From an uncultured Muribaculaceae bacterium (GTDB lineage Bacteria; Bacteroidota; Bacteroidia; Bacteroidales; Muribaculaceae): DNA of 64,000 bases. The position numbers were made by a program, and so were the translations under genes. Positions 52,581-61,526 of this stretch are shown here, one piece after another (position 1 is the first letter of the stretch; each line of letters opens with the position of its first letter). The stretch is from NCBI GenBank assembly GCA_910586995.1, contig CAJUKZ010000002.1, forward strand, positions 413,682-477,681, read 5' to 3'. Below the pieces are notes generated by a model. That model was given only the letters and a program-made list of their open reading frames with translations. It made no database searches and was not told where the DNA came from.

Positions 52581-53915
52581 TTATCTGTCTGCCGTGATAC
52601 TGCGAAAATCCATTTCTCCCGGGAATACAGAATATAATCCCTGCGGTTCCTGGGCGGGATCTGCCGTATACGGATCACCTGGCATCCACACGGTATGCGG
52701 CGGTAAGGCAGTATTGGTCCATCCCCAGAAATTCACACCGGCCAACGGAGAGTCTGCCTCCCTGAAAATATCAAACACGTGGCTATAATATTCGGCTCTT
52801 GCTGTAGCAGGCGAGTCCGGAGAAAACTCCCGGCCATCACGGGGATAACCGAACTCCTCAAGCACCAGAGGTTTCACTACCTTAGCATCGGCAAGCGCCT
52901 TGGCATGCTCACGCACATATTCGTCGGTAAGCATCTTGGCCAGAGGCATATCAGAGATCAGGGTGCTATCTGTGACCCACCCCCAGTTTGCCGGCCAAAT
53001 ATGTATCGTGGCATAGTCGATATTTTTATAGGAATGGATATCAACCCATTCGTCTATATCGGCCTGACAGCCATATTTGCCTTCGCTACCTGTAGAAATC
53101 AGATGATTGGGGTCAAGGCTTCGGATAAGGTCTGATGTAGATGTCAGCCAGGCAGCCATCGCTTTCTTGTTGCGCTCGGAGAAAGGCCTTGGCTCATTGC
53201 ATATCTGCCACGACATTATCGCGGTGCTTTCCGAATAGGGCTCTCCGGTTATGGAATTGGTACGGCCCACAATCTTGCCGACATGATCGGCATACATTGC
53301 AAGCGCCTCGGGTGTATCGAAAAATCTTGTGGCACTATCGCAATAAGCCTGATAACCTATCTCAGCAGGGATCGGCGCAGGTCCTTTGCCAGCCCACTCA
53401 AGATATTGTCCGTAGCCTCCGCTCCATTCCCATGAATTGGTAAGATACAGCACTGCCCTCATGTCGCGCTTCTCAAGTTCGGCAAGCAGGAAGTCAAGAC
53501 CGGCAAGCATGTCTGCATCGTAAATACCGGGAGAGGTCTGCAATGATGGCTCTACGTGAGATGTCCTGTGCACGTCGCCGCCCTCAGCCCCCACAAGTAT
53601 GCGCAGGTTAGTCAAACCCTGCGATTTCAGGCTGTCGAGATCTGCTTCAAGACGGGCACGGTCGCCCTTGTTCGGCGCACCGAGCAAAGCGCCATACCAA
53701 TAGTTAGCACCTATATAGCGGTATGGTTCTCCATGCAACATGAATTGCCCGTCGGGGCTTACACTCACGAAATCTTCAGCCGTCTTCACTTTTTTCTCCG
53801 TGCATTCCACAATACCCAGTACAGCAATGAATACGAGTGCTATTTTAACGATGCCTGACAGATGGCTCGGCCATAGAGCGCGAAAGCCTTCAGGTGTGGT
53901 CTTTTGTAGGGACAT
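52581..53915 (-). CDS. Glycoside hydrolase family 5, beta-mannanase-like, exported
   Basis: A 444-residue protein. A hydrophobic segment (IVKIALVFIAVLGIVEC) ends in Cys and TEKK, so it is exported and possibly a lipoprotein, though the lipobox is not canonical. The catalytic acid/base is in ICNEPRPF near residue 240 and the nucleophile in LEEFGYP near 354, in the GH5 (clan GH-A) pattern. WSGGYGQYLEWAG and WTNTALPP fit endo-beta-1,4-mannanases (GH5_7). Likely substrates are mannans or glucomannans. The gene is not in a SusC/SusD locus here. ATG 53915 is used; 53942 is an alternative. Confidence 0.85.
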   Translation of the reverse strand: MSLQKTTPEGFRALWPSHLSGIVKIALVFIAVLGIVECTEKKVKTAEDFVSVSPDGQFMLHGEPYRYIGANYWYGALLGAPNKGDRARLEADLDSLKSQGLTNLRILVGAEGGDVHRTSHVEPSLQTSPGIYDADMLAGLDFLLAELEKRDMRAVLYLTNSWEWSGGYGQYLEWAGKGPAPIPAEIGYQAYCDSATRFFDTPEALAMYADHVGKIVGRTNSITGEPYSESTAIMSWQICNEPRPFSERNKKAMAAWLTSTSDLIRSLDPNHLISTGSEGKYGCQADIDEWVDIHSYKNIDYATIHIWPANWGWVTDSTLISDMPLAKMLTDEYVREHAKALADAKVVKPLVLEEFGYPRDGREFSPDSPATARAEYYSHVFDIFREADSPLAGVNFWGWTNTALPPHTVWMPGDPYTADPAQEPQGLYSVFPGEMDFRSITADR

Positions 53916-53963
53916 AATCTTTTTTAATGATAACACACGCAAGCGGCCGTTAGTTCTGCCATG

Positions 53964-54170
53964 TCAGTTGGCTACAAATCCCCTGAGCGAAGGATGATAA
54001 CCGCCGGCAGCGGTGTAGATGCGGGCAAACTGCCTCAAAACGGATAAGGTCATCGCCCTCGGTCCTACGGAAGAAACGGTCGAACCTGATTTTGATTTAG
54101 ATTCCGCACAGTCGACGCCGGCGGCACTTTCCGGACTACCGGATACAGAAGGAGTAGAAATTTTCTTCAT
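53964..54170 (-). CDS. Small protein of unknown function
   Basis: A 68-residue protein (MKKISTPSVSGSPESAAG at the start). The first half is Ser-rich and probably disordered. The second half (LSVLRQFARIYTAAGGYHPS, ending GFVAN) looks like a conserved helical tail that I recall from short Bacteroidales proteins. An ATG at 54185 would add 5 residues. It lies between the GH5 gene and the HD-GYP gene on the same strand. Real coding is likely but not certain. Confidence 0.55.
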   Translation of the reverse strand: MKKISTPSVSGSPESAAGVDCAESKSKSGSTVSSVGPRAMTLSVLRQFARIYTAAGGYHPSLRGFVAN

Positions 54171-54284
54171 AGGCAGAAGTTGCATTCAGTTGTGTGATGA
54201 ATTTACATGCACCGCAGCCACTGCCGCAGTACACAAATAAAACGCATATCTGCACCGAATTATTATCTAAGCGCAAAAAAATCT

Positions 54285-56219
54285 TCAGAGTTTATCGCGC
54301 CGGAGCTTGTTAACAACACCCGTACTATCATCAGGATTGAAGTATGTTTCGTAAATGTCGTAATATATATACATCCAGTCATTATCTACAATAGAGGCGA
54401 GCTCGTCGAAAACATCGGGATTATTTCTTATGAGATCCAATATTTCCGGATTGTAGCGCGTACCGTCCTGCTGAGACATTTCATCAATTGTGCTCCTGAA
54501 ATGCTTTACCGGAGAATAATTGCGGCCGATCATATCTGTAGCAGCCTCCAGACAGTCCGCTATCGTCAGAATATCGGTCATCACCCTCACATCGGAAGCT
54601 GTATTGTCGTAAGTGGAAGGATAACCGCCATTTCCATCAAACCACTTATGATGCCCCAGCGTAGTGTCATGGAACTTAAGCAGGTCCTCATCTATTCCAA
54701 GAAAATCAACACCGAGTGACGGATGCCGGCGTATCATCTCGCGCTCATGCGCTGTAAGAGGTCGGAATTCATTTGTCACCACCGATACTATGGACATTTT
54801 TCCAAGGTCATGGTATATGGCCGCACGGCGTATGAACTCGTGCCAGCCCCCCTGCCCAGGGTCAATACCGACAGGCAACAGGTCCGGCCTGTAATGGCTG
54901 ACCCCGTCCACTATGCGTGTGGCAAGAGCGGCAACATGAGCCGAATGAGCCACTGTCGCAACCTGTGTTTTCACCATCAGTTCCGCCATGAAACGTAGTT
55001 TATCCTCAAGCGTGAGATATTTGATCAGGTGCGGGTATGTGACGAATTTTATAAGTACCGGCACAAAACTGTTGTCTGTCTGGTTGTCATCTATAGCCGA
55101 AAACAGTTTTATAATTTCATCGCACAGAAACAATACATTATCATATTTCCGGCTGTCAGGAATGTCGCTTAAAGAGTTAAAATATATCAGATCGAACAGG
55201 GGTATCTGCAACCGGTTCATGTCCTCGGCCGACACTACTTCCGGAATACGCACCTTCTCACGATAGAACTTCATTGTAGCCGTAAGGGCGCTATCGGCTG
55301 TTATATATCCCTTATACAACTCAAGCTGATTCTTGATGCAGAATGTCTTCAGTTCAGGATTCTCCATCGTTTCATATTCCGTGATATGCTCGTCTATCAT
55401 GCTGTCGGCCTCTGCATGCGGCATGATGGAGGAATCTATCAGAAATCCTTCGTGTATCAGCCGTCGGTCAAAATTGGCCACAGCCTTGCGCGCGGCTGAC
55501 AGAGTCGCCGGATCAAGAGCCGCCACAACCTTCACTTTATTTATTAGCCGGGACAGTCGGGTGACGCAACTACGCGCCTCGGCCAGTGTATTATAGCCAC
55601 GGCGTGTCCATACGATCTCAGCCATCTCTGTAAGCGACTTCACCACAGGCCACATCTTTTCAGGAGGCAGACTGTCGGCCAATGCTATTGTACGCCGATA
55701 GAATTCGTTGGAGCACGCTTTGGCATCGTCGCACTGCAGCAGTGCAATCTCATGCTGTGTCGACGCATAAAAATGATATAGCCTTGCCTTACGTTCCACA
55801 TCGCCCGAAGGTCGTGACAGATAATGAGGAATCAGTATCTTCATGAATTCCTCGACAAGAAACGGATCTCCCGAGCGGTTGTCCTCCATTTCAATAACAC
55901 AGTCAGCCAATGCATCATAAATACTGTCGGAGACTTTACCTGCTTTGAACACATCCGTAACAAGCCCGATCAGATACTCGTTTTCCTTATACATTGCCGT
56001 GTTTATATCGCTTCTCTCAAGGAATAGATTCATCCACATATCTCGTTCTGTCGGTCGCTTGACCGCAACGTTATAACGATTATAAACCCTTCTGTTGGAC
56101 TCCAGCCTCGAGAATATATTGTCAAAATCCACATCTTCTGCCATTGCTTCCTGAACACCGGCCAGAAACGCCAGCAACACAAGCGTGAACAATGATACTA
56201 TGTTTGCAACTTTTTTCAT
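54285..56219 (-). CDS. Exported HD-GYP-type phosphohydrolase
   Basis: A 644-residue protein. The signal peptide is MKKVANIVSLFTLVLLAFLAGVQEAMA. Residues about 40-400 are helical and TPR-like. The C-terminal HD domain carries HSAHVAALATRIVDG near 423, IYHDLGKMSI (HD) near 467 and HHKWFDGNGGYPS (the GYP-type motif) near 521, then IADCLEAATD. HD-GYP enzymes cleave cyclic di-nucleotides in the cytosol. Here the whole protein seems exported, so the substrate may be different. It has its own promoter. Confidence 0.82.
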   Translation of the reverse strand: MKKVANIVSLFTLVLLAFLAGVQEAMAEDVDFDNIFSRLESNRRVYNRYNVAVKRPTERDMWMNLFLERSDINTAMYKENEYLIGLVTDVFKAGKVSDSIYDALADCVIEMEDNRSGDPFLVEEFMKILIPHYLSRPSGDVERKARLYHFYASTQHEIALLQCDDAKACSNEFYRRTIALADSLPPEKMWPVVKSLTEMAEIVWTRRGYNTLAEARSCVTRLSRLINKVKVVAALDPATLSAARKAVANFDRRLIHEGFLIDSSIMPHAEADSMIDEHITEYETMENPELKTFCIKNQLELYKGYITADSALTATMKFYREKVRIPEVVSAEDMNRLQIPLFDLIYFNSLSDIPDSRKYDNVLFLCDEIIKLFSAIDDNQTDNSFVPVLIKFVTYPHLIKYLTLEDKLRFMAELMVKTQVATVAHSAHVAALATRIVDGVSHYRPDLLPVGIDPGQGGWHEFIRRAAIYHDLGKMSIVSVVTNEFRPLTAHEREMIRRHPSLGVDFLGIDEDLLKFHDTTLGHHKWFDGNGGYPSTYDNTASDVRVMTDILTIADCLEAATDMIGRNYSPVKHFRSTIDEMSQQDGTRYNPEILDLIRNNPDVFDELASIVDNDWMYIYYDIYETYFNPDDSTGVVNKLRRDKL

Positions 56220-56229
56220 ATTCGGTAAA

Positions 56230-56260
56230 CAAATGTAGAAATATGGATATTATAAGTCAA
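56230..56260 (-). promoter_or_regulatory. Promoter of the HD-GYP gene
   Basis: On the minus strand, TTG (56258-56260, within CTTGAC) and TACATTTG (56230-56237) are 20 bases apart. The -7 box lies 10 bases before the ATG, giving a very short leader. Confidence 0.7.
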
Positions 56261-56465
56261 GTTTCTAAACTGACCTGTAACAATATTCATAACAATGTAA
56301 CATTCCTAACCGACACGTAACACCCGCGTCACCTGTCTGCAACAAAACCACCCCCGAAGTCATTTAACATTCCTTATGTCAAAGATCCAAAATCTTTTTT
56401 CACCCTCACATTGTAATATATATATCTACGCAGACAATTTGTCCTCATCACATCAATCTCAAAGC

Positions 56466-57548
56466 ATGGCATCATCACAACCATTCACACCAGACAGAAT
56501 AATACGCATAGTATTCGCCATTGCCGTAATAACGGTGATGGTATGGCTTGTGGGCATACTTGAGAACGTGCTGCTGCCATTCTGCCTTGCGTGCCTGATA
56601 GCCTATATGCTCGAACCATTGCTCGAACTGAACCAGAAATGGCTGCGTGTCCACAACCGTGTAGTACCAACATTCGCGACTCTCATCGAAGTTACTGCTG
56701 TAATCGGCTCGCTCGTGTACTTTTTCCTCCCGTCGGTACTCGACGAAATAGCTCAAATGGGCGAAATGATAAAAAACGCCTCGACTGGCAACAGTGCCAT
56801 GCAGGACACTCTCAGGCAACTGCAGCAATGGCTTCATGACCACCTGAGCCTGAAGGCACTGGAACGCACACTTGAGGCCAGGCAGATTGAGGAGATTGTC
56901 CAGTCCGGCGCTTCTGTCGTAAGCCAGTCTATAGATCTGGTATTTCATACCCTGGAGTGGCTGATAACATTCATCTATGTGATATTCATAATGATAGACT
57001 ATCCGCATCTGATGCGCGGATTCAGAAAACTCGTGCCCCCGCGATACCGTAAGATTGTATATCGCGTGAGCGACGACATAAAGGTGAATATGAACAGATA
57101 CTTCCGCGGGCAGGCACTGATAGCCTCTTGTGCCGCAGTATTCTACTGCATAGGATTCTCAATAGTAGGAATTCCGTTGGCTATTGTCCTCGGCCTCCTC
57201 GTCGGTGTGCTGTATATGATCCCCTACTTCCAGTATGTGACGCTCATCCCTGTTGCAATCGTGTGCTTCATAAACTCGCTCGAACATGGCGGATTTCTCA
57301 TGACTCTGGGCGAATGCCTGATAGTATACGTTGTCAGCCAAAGCATCTGCGACTATATCCTGACACCAAAGATCATGGGCAAGGCACTTGGCCTCAATCC
57401 TGCCATAATCCTGCTTTCCCTGTCGGTGTGGGGCACATTGATGGGCATAATAGGCATGATCGTAGCTCTTCCTCTAACTACACTACTGCTCGGTTACTAC
57501 CGGGAATTTGTCATCGACGCTCCATCAAGAAAAGCAACTCACAATTGA
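56466..57548 (+). CDS. AI-2E family transporter (PerM/UPF0118)
   Basis: A 360-residue inner-membrane protein with about eight TM helices: two near the N-terminus (RIVFAIAVITVMVWLVGIL and LPFCLACLIAYMLEPLL), a soluble region around 90-160, then the conserved second block (GIPLAIVLGLLVGVLYMIPY, then LGLNPAIILLSLSVWG). Members export signals or act as ion antiporters; the substrate is not predictable. ATG 56466 is used, since the longer reading from 56376 adds a region with no family features. Confidence 0.88.
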   Translation: MASSQPFTPDRIIRIVFAIAVITVMVWLVGILENVLLPFCLACLIAYMLEPLLELNQKWLRVHNRVVPTFATLIEVTAVIGSLVYFFLPSVLDEIAQMGEMIKNASTGNSAMQDTLRQLQQWLHDHLSLKALERTLEARQIEEIVQSGASVVSQSIDLVFHTLEWLITFIYVIFIMIDYPHLMRGFRKLVPPRYRKIVYRVSDDIKVNMNRYFRGQALIASCAAVFYCIGFSIVGIPLAIVLGLLVGVLYMIPYFQYVTLIPVAIVCFINSLEHGGFLMTLGECLIVYVVSQSICDYILTPKIMGKALGLNPAIILLSLSVWGTLMGIIGMIVALPLTTLLLGYYREFVIDAPSRKATHN

Positions 57549-57606
57549 CACTGCGAAAGATATTGTGCAGGTTGTGCAAAAAATCATTAAAGCACGCGCT
57601 GTTTTC

Positions 57607-57637
57607 TTGCCAATCCAAAAGAATATCGTTATCTTTG
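57607..57637 (+). promoter_or_regulatory. Promoter of the second ECF sigma gene
   Basis: TTG (57607-57609) and TATCTTTG (57630-57637) are 20 bases apart. The predicted leader is about 130 bases, AT-rich and without an ORF that I would support. Confidence 0.7.
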
Positions 57638-57773
57638 CAGTAGATAATAGAAATATAGTATATTCTTTATCTTAATTAAAAACAATCAATACCACAAACC
57701 TATAACACTTTTTCGGCCTATAGCAAATCATTACTCAACAAATCTACTATTAAAGTAAAGTCAATACACAGTA

Positions 57774-58364
57774 ATGCAAAATCTCAAGAAGCTAACCGAC
57801 GATCAGTTGGTGGCTGCTTATGCTAAGGGCAACAACGAGGCTTTCGATACTCTGCTCGCGCGACACCAGCAACAGGTGTTCAACTACATCATGCGCGTGG
57901 TGAGAATGCGCGATCTGGCCGACGACATATTTCAGGAGACCTTCGTGAAGGCCATTACAAACATACGTCAAGGCCGGTATACGGATTCAGGCAAATTTTC
58001 CGCCTGGATAAACCGCATCGCACATAATCTGATAATAGACCATTTCCGTCAGGAAAAATCAGAGAATACCACTTCGGCCGACGATGCACCGGTAGACTTG
58101 CTCAACCGCATCGAACTGGCAGAACACAACATCGAAGACACGTTGGTTGACCGGCAGATCCGCGACGATATCCGCAGTATTATCCTCGAATTACCTGCTC
58201 CTCAGAAGCAAGTACTCATAATGAGATATTACCGCAACATGTCTTTCAAGGAGATTGCAGCTGCCACAGGCGTAAGCATCAACACCGCACTCGGACGCAT
58301 GCGCTACGCTCTGATCAACATGCGGCGTCTTGCACGGGAGCGCAATGTAGTGCTTTCGGCCTGA
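57774..58364 (+). CDS. ECF-type RNA polymerase sigma factor, stand-alone
   Basis: A 196-residue sigma factor. Sigma2 shows VFNYIMRVVRMRDLADDIFQ and FSAWINRIAHNLIIDHFRQE. Sigma4 shows MSFKEIAAATGVSINTALGR. No anti-sigma gene is adjacent: the next gene is convergent and encodes a nuclease-like domain. It is therefore probably controlled by level or by a distant partner. It has a good promoter of the housekeeping type and a long leader. Confidence 0.93.
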   Translation: MQNLKKLTDDQLVAAYAKGNNEAFDTLLARHQQQVFNYIMRVVRMRDLADDIFQETFVKAITNIRQGRYTDSGKFSAWINRIAHNLIIDHFRQEKSENTTSADDAPVDLLNRIELAEHNIEDTLVDRQIRDDIRSIILELPAPQKQVLIMRYYRNMSFKEIAAATGVSINTALGRMRYALINMRRLARERNVVLSA

Positions 58365-58376
58365 TGCCTGCCGCTA

Positions 58377-58835
58377 CTATTCCATAAGGCTGTCCCAGCA
58401 GGGAATATCCCTGAGGAAAGAATAGCTGCCACTCTGGACATCCACACGACAGCAGTAATGTCTGAGGCCATTGCTTACGATAAGGAATGGCGCTTTCAAA
58501 ACTGAATTATAACGTACAATCTGATCGAACACCCGCTGTGTGATCTGCACGGCGGGTGCTTTGTATTCCACTATGACCAAAGGAAGGCCATTGCGGTCAA
58601 ACACAACAGTGTCGCAGCGGCGGCGTATGCCGTTCTGCACCAGGCCTGCCTCATTGGCCATCAACGCGGGTCTATAGCCGAGACTATCTATAAGATAGCC
58701 TACAAAATGCTGCCTCACCCATTCCTCCGGGGTGAGCGCCACATATTTTTTGCGCAGCAGGTCGTAAATGCGGGTTGTACCATCGGCATCCGTGCGCACA
58801 TCAACCTTGATAGCAGGCAATGCAAGTGATTCCAT
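58377..58835 (-). CDS. Orphan type I restriction HsdR N-terminal-like domain protein
   Basis: A 152-residue protein with the PD-(D/E)XK core of HsdR N-terminal domains: RRRCDTVVFDRNGLPLVIVE, then YKAP (Asp, then ExK). YDLLRKKYVALTPEEWVRQH is the typical N-terminal region. No helicase, HsdM or HsdS is nearby. Such single-domain proteins are widespread in Bacteroidetes and their role is unknown. It is convergent with the sigma gene, 12 bases apart. Confidence 0.85.
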   Translation of the reverse strand: MESLALPAIKVDVRTDADGTTRIYDLLRKKYVALTPEEWVRQHFVGYLIDSLGYRPALMANEAGLVQNGIRRRCDTVVFDRNGLPLVIVEYKAPAVQITQRVFDQIVRYNSVLKAPFLIVSNGLRHYCCRVDVQSGSYSFLRDIPCWDSLME

Positions 58836-58972
58836 GTTGCAAAAATAAGAATAAACGCGCTACATTCAAAAACGGCGGCTTATTTCCATCAAATTTGCAT
58901 CAAATTCCATATTGACTTAAGCATTCTACACCTGCAAGGTGTTTTTTTCAGTACAAATTTATAGCGAATCTC

Positions 58973-59003
58973 TTGTTTTTTATCCACAAATGCACTATAT
59001 TTG
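58973..59003 (+). promoter_or_regulatory. Promoter of the AraC-type gene
   Basis: TTG (58973-58975) and TATATTTG (58996-59003) are 20 bases apart. Transcription from here gives a leader of about 390 bases before the AraC start at 59396. Confidence 0.7.
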
Positions 59004-59008
59004 CATCG

Positions 59009-59395
59009 TGAGGTAGCAAACGTGTAACATTATCAGCACTTGAATCGCCGTGAACAGCGGCTCGGCCATCGACACAAAATACATAATGATAAAAGCCTTT
59101 GTTCCTTTCGAGGACCACGGGCAAGTTCCTGAGTTTACTTAACTAAGTCCATAACTAGACTACATTTTAAGCCGACCACACTCTCTTCCTGATTTTAAGA
59201 GAATCAGCATTCTCAACACAATTAATCATTACAAAAAGGCAAGCAGACGCCCTCCAGCTCTTAACAATACATAATTATGCATCCACGGATGCAATGATTT
59301 TATTGCAAGGGTGTATTATCCACAATGCATAGAACGAGGTGACACCATAAAAACCGAAGTTACACAGAATCATTAACATCTATAAAGCAAACGAT
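59009..59395 (+). promoter_or_regulatory. Long 5' leader of the AraC-type gene
   Basis: About 387 bases from the predicted start site to the ATG. It contains an 18-codon ORF (59086-59142), a hairpin CTGATT/AATCAG near 59192-59210, and TGCATC/GATGCA near 59278-59293. No T-run terminator was seen. It may control expression of the regulator, but no known riboswitch was recognised. The rest of 58836-58972 holds nothing that I can support. Confidence 0.45.
59086..59142 (+). CDS. Candidate 18-residue leader peptide
   Basis: ATG to TAA encodes MIKAFVPFEDHGQVPEFT inside the long leader of the AraC gene. There is no run of one amino acid as in classic attenuators. The preceding bases are A-rich, which is compatible with initiation in Bacteroidetes. 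Coding status is uncertain. Confidence 0.3.
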   Translation: MIKAFVPFEDHGQVPEFT

Positions 59396-60277
59396 ATGGC
59401 ACGTACACACATCCTGAGCGAAATACCTCCGTTGTCGGACAAGGATTGTTTCTACATGATAGACCGTCATAAGGATAGGTTTACGTTCCCGATACACAGA
59501 CATTCGGAATATGAACTTAACCTCGTAAGCAACTGCAAAGGAGCAAGACGTATAGTAGGCGACTCAATTGAGGTACTTGGCGATTTCGACCTTGTCCTCG
59601 TAGGCAACAACATAGAACACGCATGGGAGCAACATACATGCCATACAGGCAACATACGTGAGGTCACAATACAGTTCGCACCCGACTTGCTCAGCAAAAC
59701 ACTCCTTGAGAAAAACCAGTTTGAATCCATACGCAAGCTGCTCGAGGCTTCATACAAAGGCGTGGTATTCACACCGGAATGCATCATGAAAGTATATGGC
59801 CGTATCATAGGCATATCGGATATAGAGAATGGATTCTACAGGGTGATGGAACTTATTTCAATCCTTTACGAGTTAAGCGCACCGGGCAACTACAGGTCTT
59901 TGGCAAGCTCGACATTTGCCAATGCCAAGTCAGTAGGCCATTCGCGGCGCGTACGTATGGTACATGAATACATAAACGCCAACTACCGTGGCGAGATCCG
60001 CCTCAGCCAGCTTGCCGACATCGCCGGCATGACACCAACGGCATTCAGCCGCTTTTTCAAGATAAGGACTGGAATATCTGTATCAGACTACATAATTGAT
60101 GTACGCCTTGGCCATGCCACCCGCAGCCTTGTCGACTCATCAAGTCCAATATCCGAAATCTGCTTCGAATGCGGATTCAACAACGTGTCCAACTTCAATC
60201 GCATATTCAGGAAAAAGAAAGGTTGCTCTCCGAAAGAATTCCGCGAGACTTACCACCAGAATAAGGTGCTTAGCTGA
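59396..60277 (+). CDS. AraC family transcription regulator with cupin sensor
   Basis: A 293-residue regulator. The N-terminal cupin-like part has FPIHRHSEYELNLV and VLVGNNIEHAWEQH. The C-terminal double HTH begins near residue 185 (RMVHEYINANYRGEIRLSQLADIAGMTPTA) and ends with FECGFNNVSNFNRIFRKKKG. The ligand is probably a sugar or small metabolite, as in related cupin-AraC proteins. It is convergent with glycerate kinase and preceded by a long leader. Confidence 0.93.
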   Translation: MARTHILSEIPPLSDKDCFYMIDRHKDRFTFPIHRHSEYELNLVSNCKGARRIVGDSIEVLGDFDLVLVGNNIEHAWEQHTCHTGNIREVTIQFAPDLLSKTLLEKNQFESIRKLLEASYKGVVFTPECIMKVYGRIIGISDIENGFYRVMELISILYELSAPGNYRSLASSTFANAKSVGHSRRVRMVHEYINANYRGEIRLSQLADIAGMTPTAFSRFFKIRTGISVSDYIIDVRLGHATRSLVDSSSPISEICFECGFNNVSNFNRIFRKKKGCSPKEFRETYHQNKVLS

Positions 60278-60309
60278 TATTATCGTTTGGACTCATCTTA
60301 TGTCGGGGC

Positions 60310-61464
60310 TCAGCCATGCTGCATACCCGACACTACAGACAACGAGACACTACAGGCCGTCTGCCTAAGATGGCATCGCGTCACATCGGGCTGCATGCTT
60401 TCCGCCGGATTGAATCCGGGAGGATGGATTGAGCGTATTATGGAGAATCCGGCGGCCATAAGCTCAGCCCGATTGTCGACGCCGCCACTAAGCAGCGCCA
60501 CGGTAGCACCTGCTTTCAAGCTCCGCGACAGCACCTCTGCCGGAATCTTTCCAAGCAAAGTCTGCAACTCGCTGTGCCCCTCGCCCGTGAGAACAAGAGT
60601 AGCGCCTTTTACAACCGTATCAAAACCCACGAGATCAAGCACACATTTAGCGCCGGATACAATCGCCGCATCAGCACCTGCACGCTGTGCCAGAACCTTC
60701 ATCATAAACCCAATGCCGCCTGCTGCACCTGTACCCTCGGCTTGCGCATCTCCACCTGCGAGGGACGCAAGTCGCGAAAGAGCGCTGTCAAGCACACGCA
60801 CATCACCCACAGAAGCCCCCTTCTGGGGACCGAATACCGCGGCTGCACCTCGCGGCCCCGTCAGCGGTGACACTACATCTGCCATAAGTCTGATTCTCGC
60901 ATCTTCTGGAAATCCGGACATTCCGGAGAAATCAATGCTATAGACATCACACAGCCTCAAAGCCTCTCGCCCTCCGGCATCCGAGAACCTGACTCCGAAA
61001 GCACGGGCCAACCCAACACCTCCGTCTACAGTAGCGCTTCCTCCGAGTCCTAAATATATCTCACGGCAACCTCTGTCGAAAGCATCCCGAAGAATTTTAC
61101 CCGTTCCATATGAATCCGCCACCAGCGGCGAATACTCCTCCGGTTTCAGAAGTCCTATACCTCCGGCCGATGCCACATCTGCCACACACAGATCGCCATT
61201 CATATAATAACACGATTCTATGTCTCGACCGAGAGGATCTACCGTTGCACACACCACCTTAGACATGCCCAGTGCTGCACCTATGATCCCTGCTGTGCCT
61301 TCGCCTCCATCAGCTACAGGAATCCGAATCACTGTCGCGCCAGGCAATGCATCCTCCACACCTAACGCCATCCAATGAGCCACCTCCATTGATGAGATGC
61401 ACCCTTTGTATGAATCGGGAGCGACAATTACCTTTATGCCTTTATATTTACCTGAATCAGACAT
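60310..61464 (-). CDS. Glycerate kinase (GarK/GlxK type)
   Basis: A 384-residue enzyme that phosphorylates glycerate with ATP, feeding glycolysis. VIVAPDSYKGCISSMEVA, PVADGGEGTAG, and GLGGSATVDGGVGLARA are the family motifs. GATLVLTGEGHSE follows near residue 285. The C-terminal 25 or so residues after FSIIRSIHPPG are extra compared with typical members and look unstructured. Monocistronic and convergent with the AraC gene. Confidence 0.93.
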   Translation of the reverse strand: MSDSGKYKGIKVIVAPDSYKGCISSMEVAHWMALGVEDALPGATVIRIPVADGGEGTAGIIGAALGMSKVVCATVDPLGRDIESCYYMNGDLCVADVASAGGIGLLKPEEYSPLVADSYGTGKILRDAFDRGCREIYLGLGGSATVDGGVGLARAFGVRFSDAGGREALRLCDVYSIDFSGMSGFPEDARIRLMADVVSPLTGPRGAAAVFGPQKGASVGDVRVLDSALSRLASLAGGDAQAEGTGAAGGIGFMMKVLAQRAGADAAIVSGAKCVLDLVGFDTVVKGATLVLTGEGHSELQTLLGKIPAEVLSRSLKAGATVALLSGGVDNRAELMAAGFSIIRSIHPPGFNPAESMQPDVTRCHLRQTACSVSLSVVSGMQHG

Positions 61465-61489
61465 AAGACGAATTTACAAAATAATTAGC

Positions 61490-61497
61490 TAACTTTG
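61490..61497 (+). promoter_or_regulatory. Promoter -7 box of the tyrosine phosphatase gene
   Basis: TAACTTTG matches TAnnTTTG, 29 bases before the ATG at 61527. It lies in the short divergent spacer with glycerate kinase. Confidence 0.6.
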
Positions 61498-61526
61498 CAG
61501 CACCGACAACCTAAATTATTATCATC

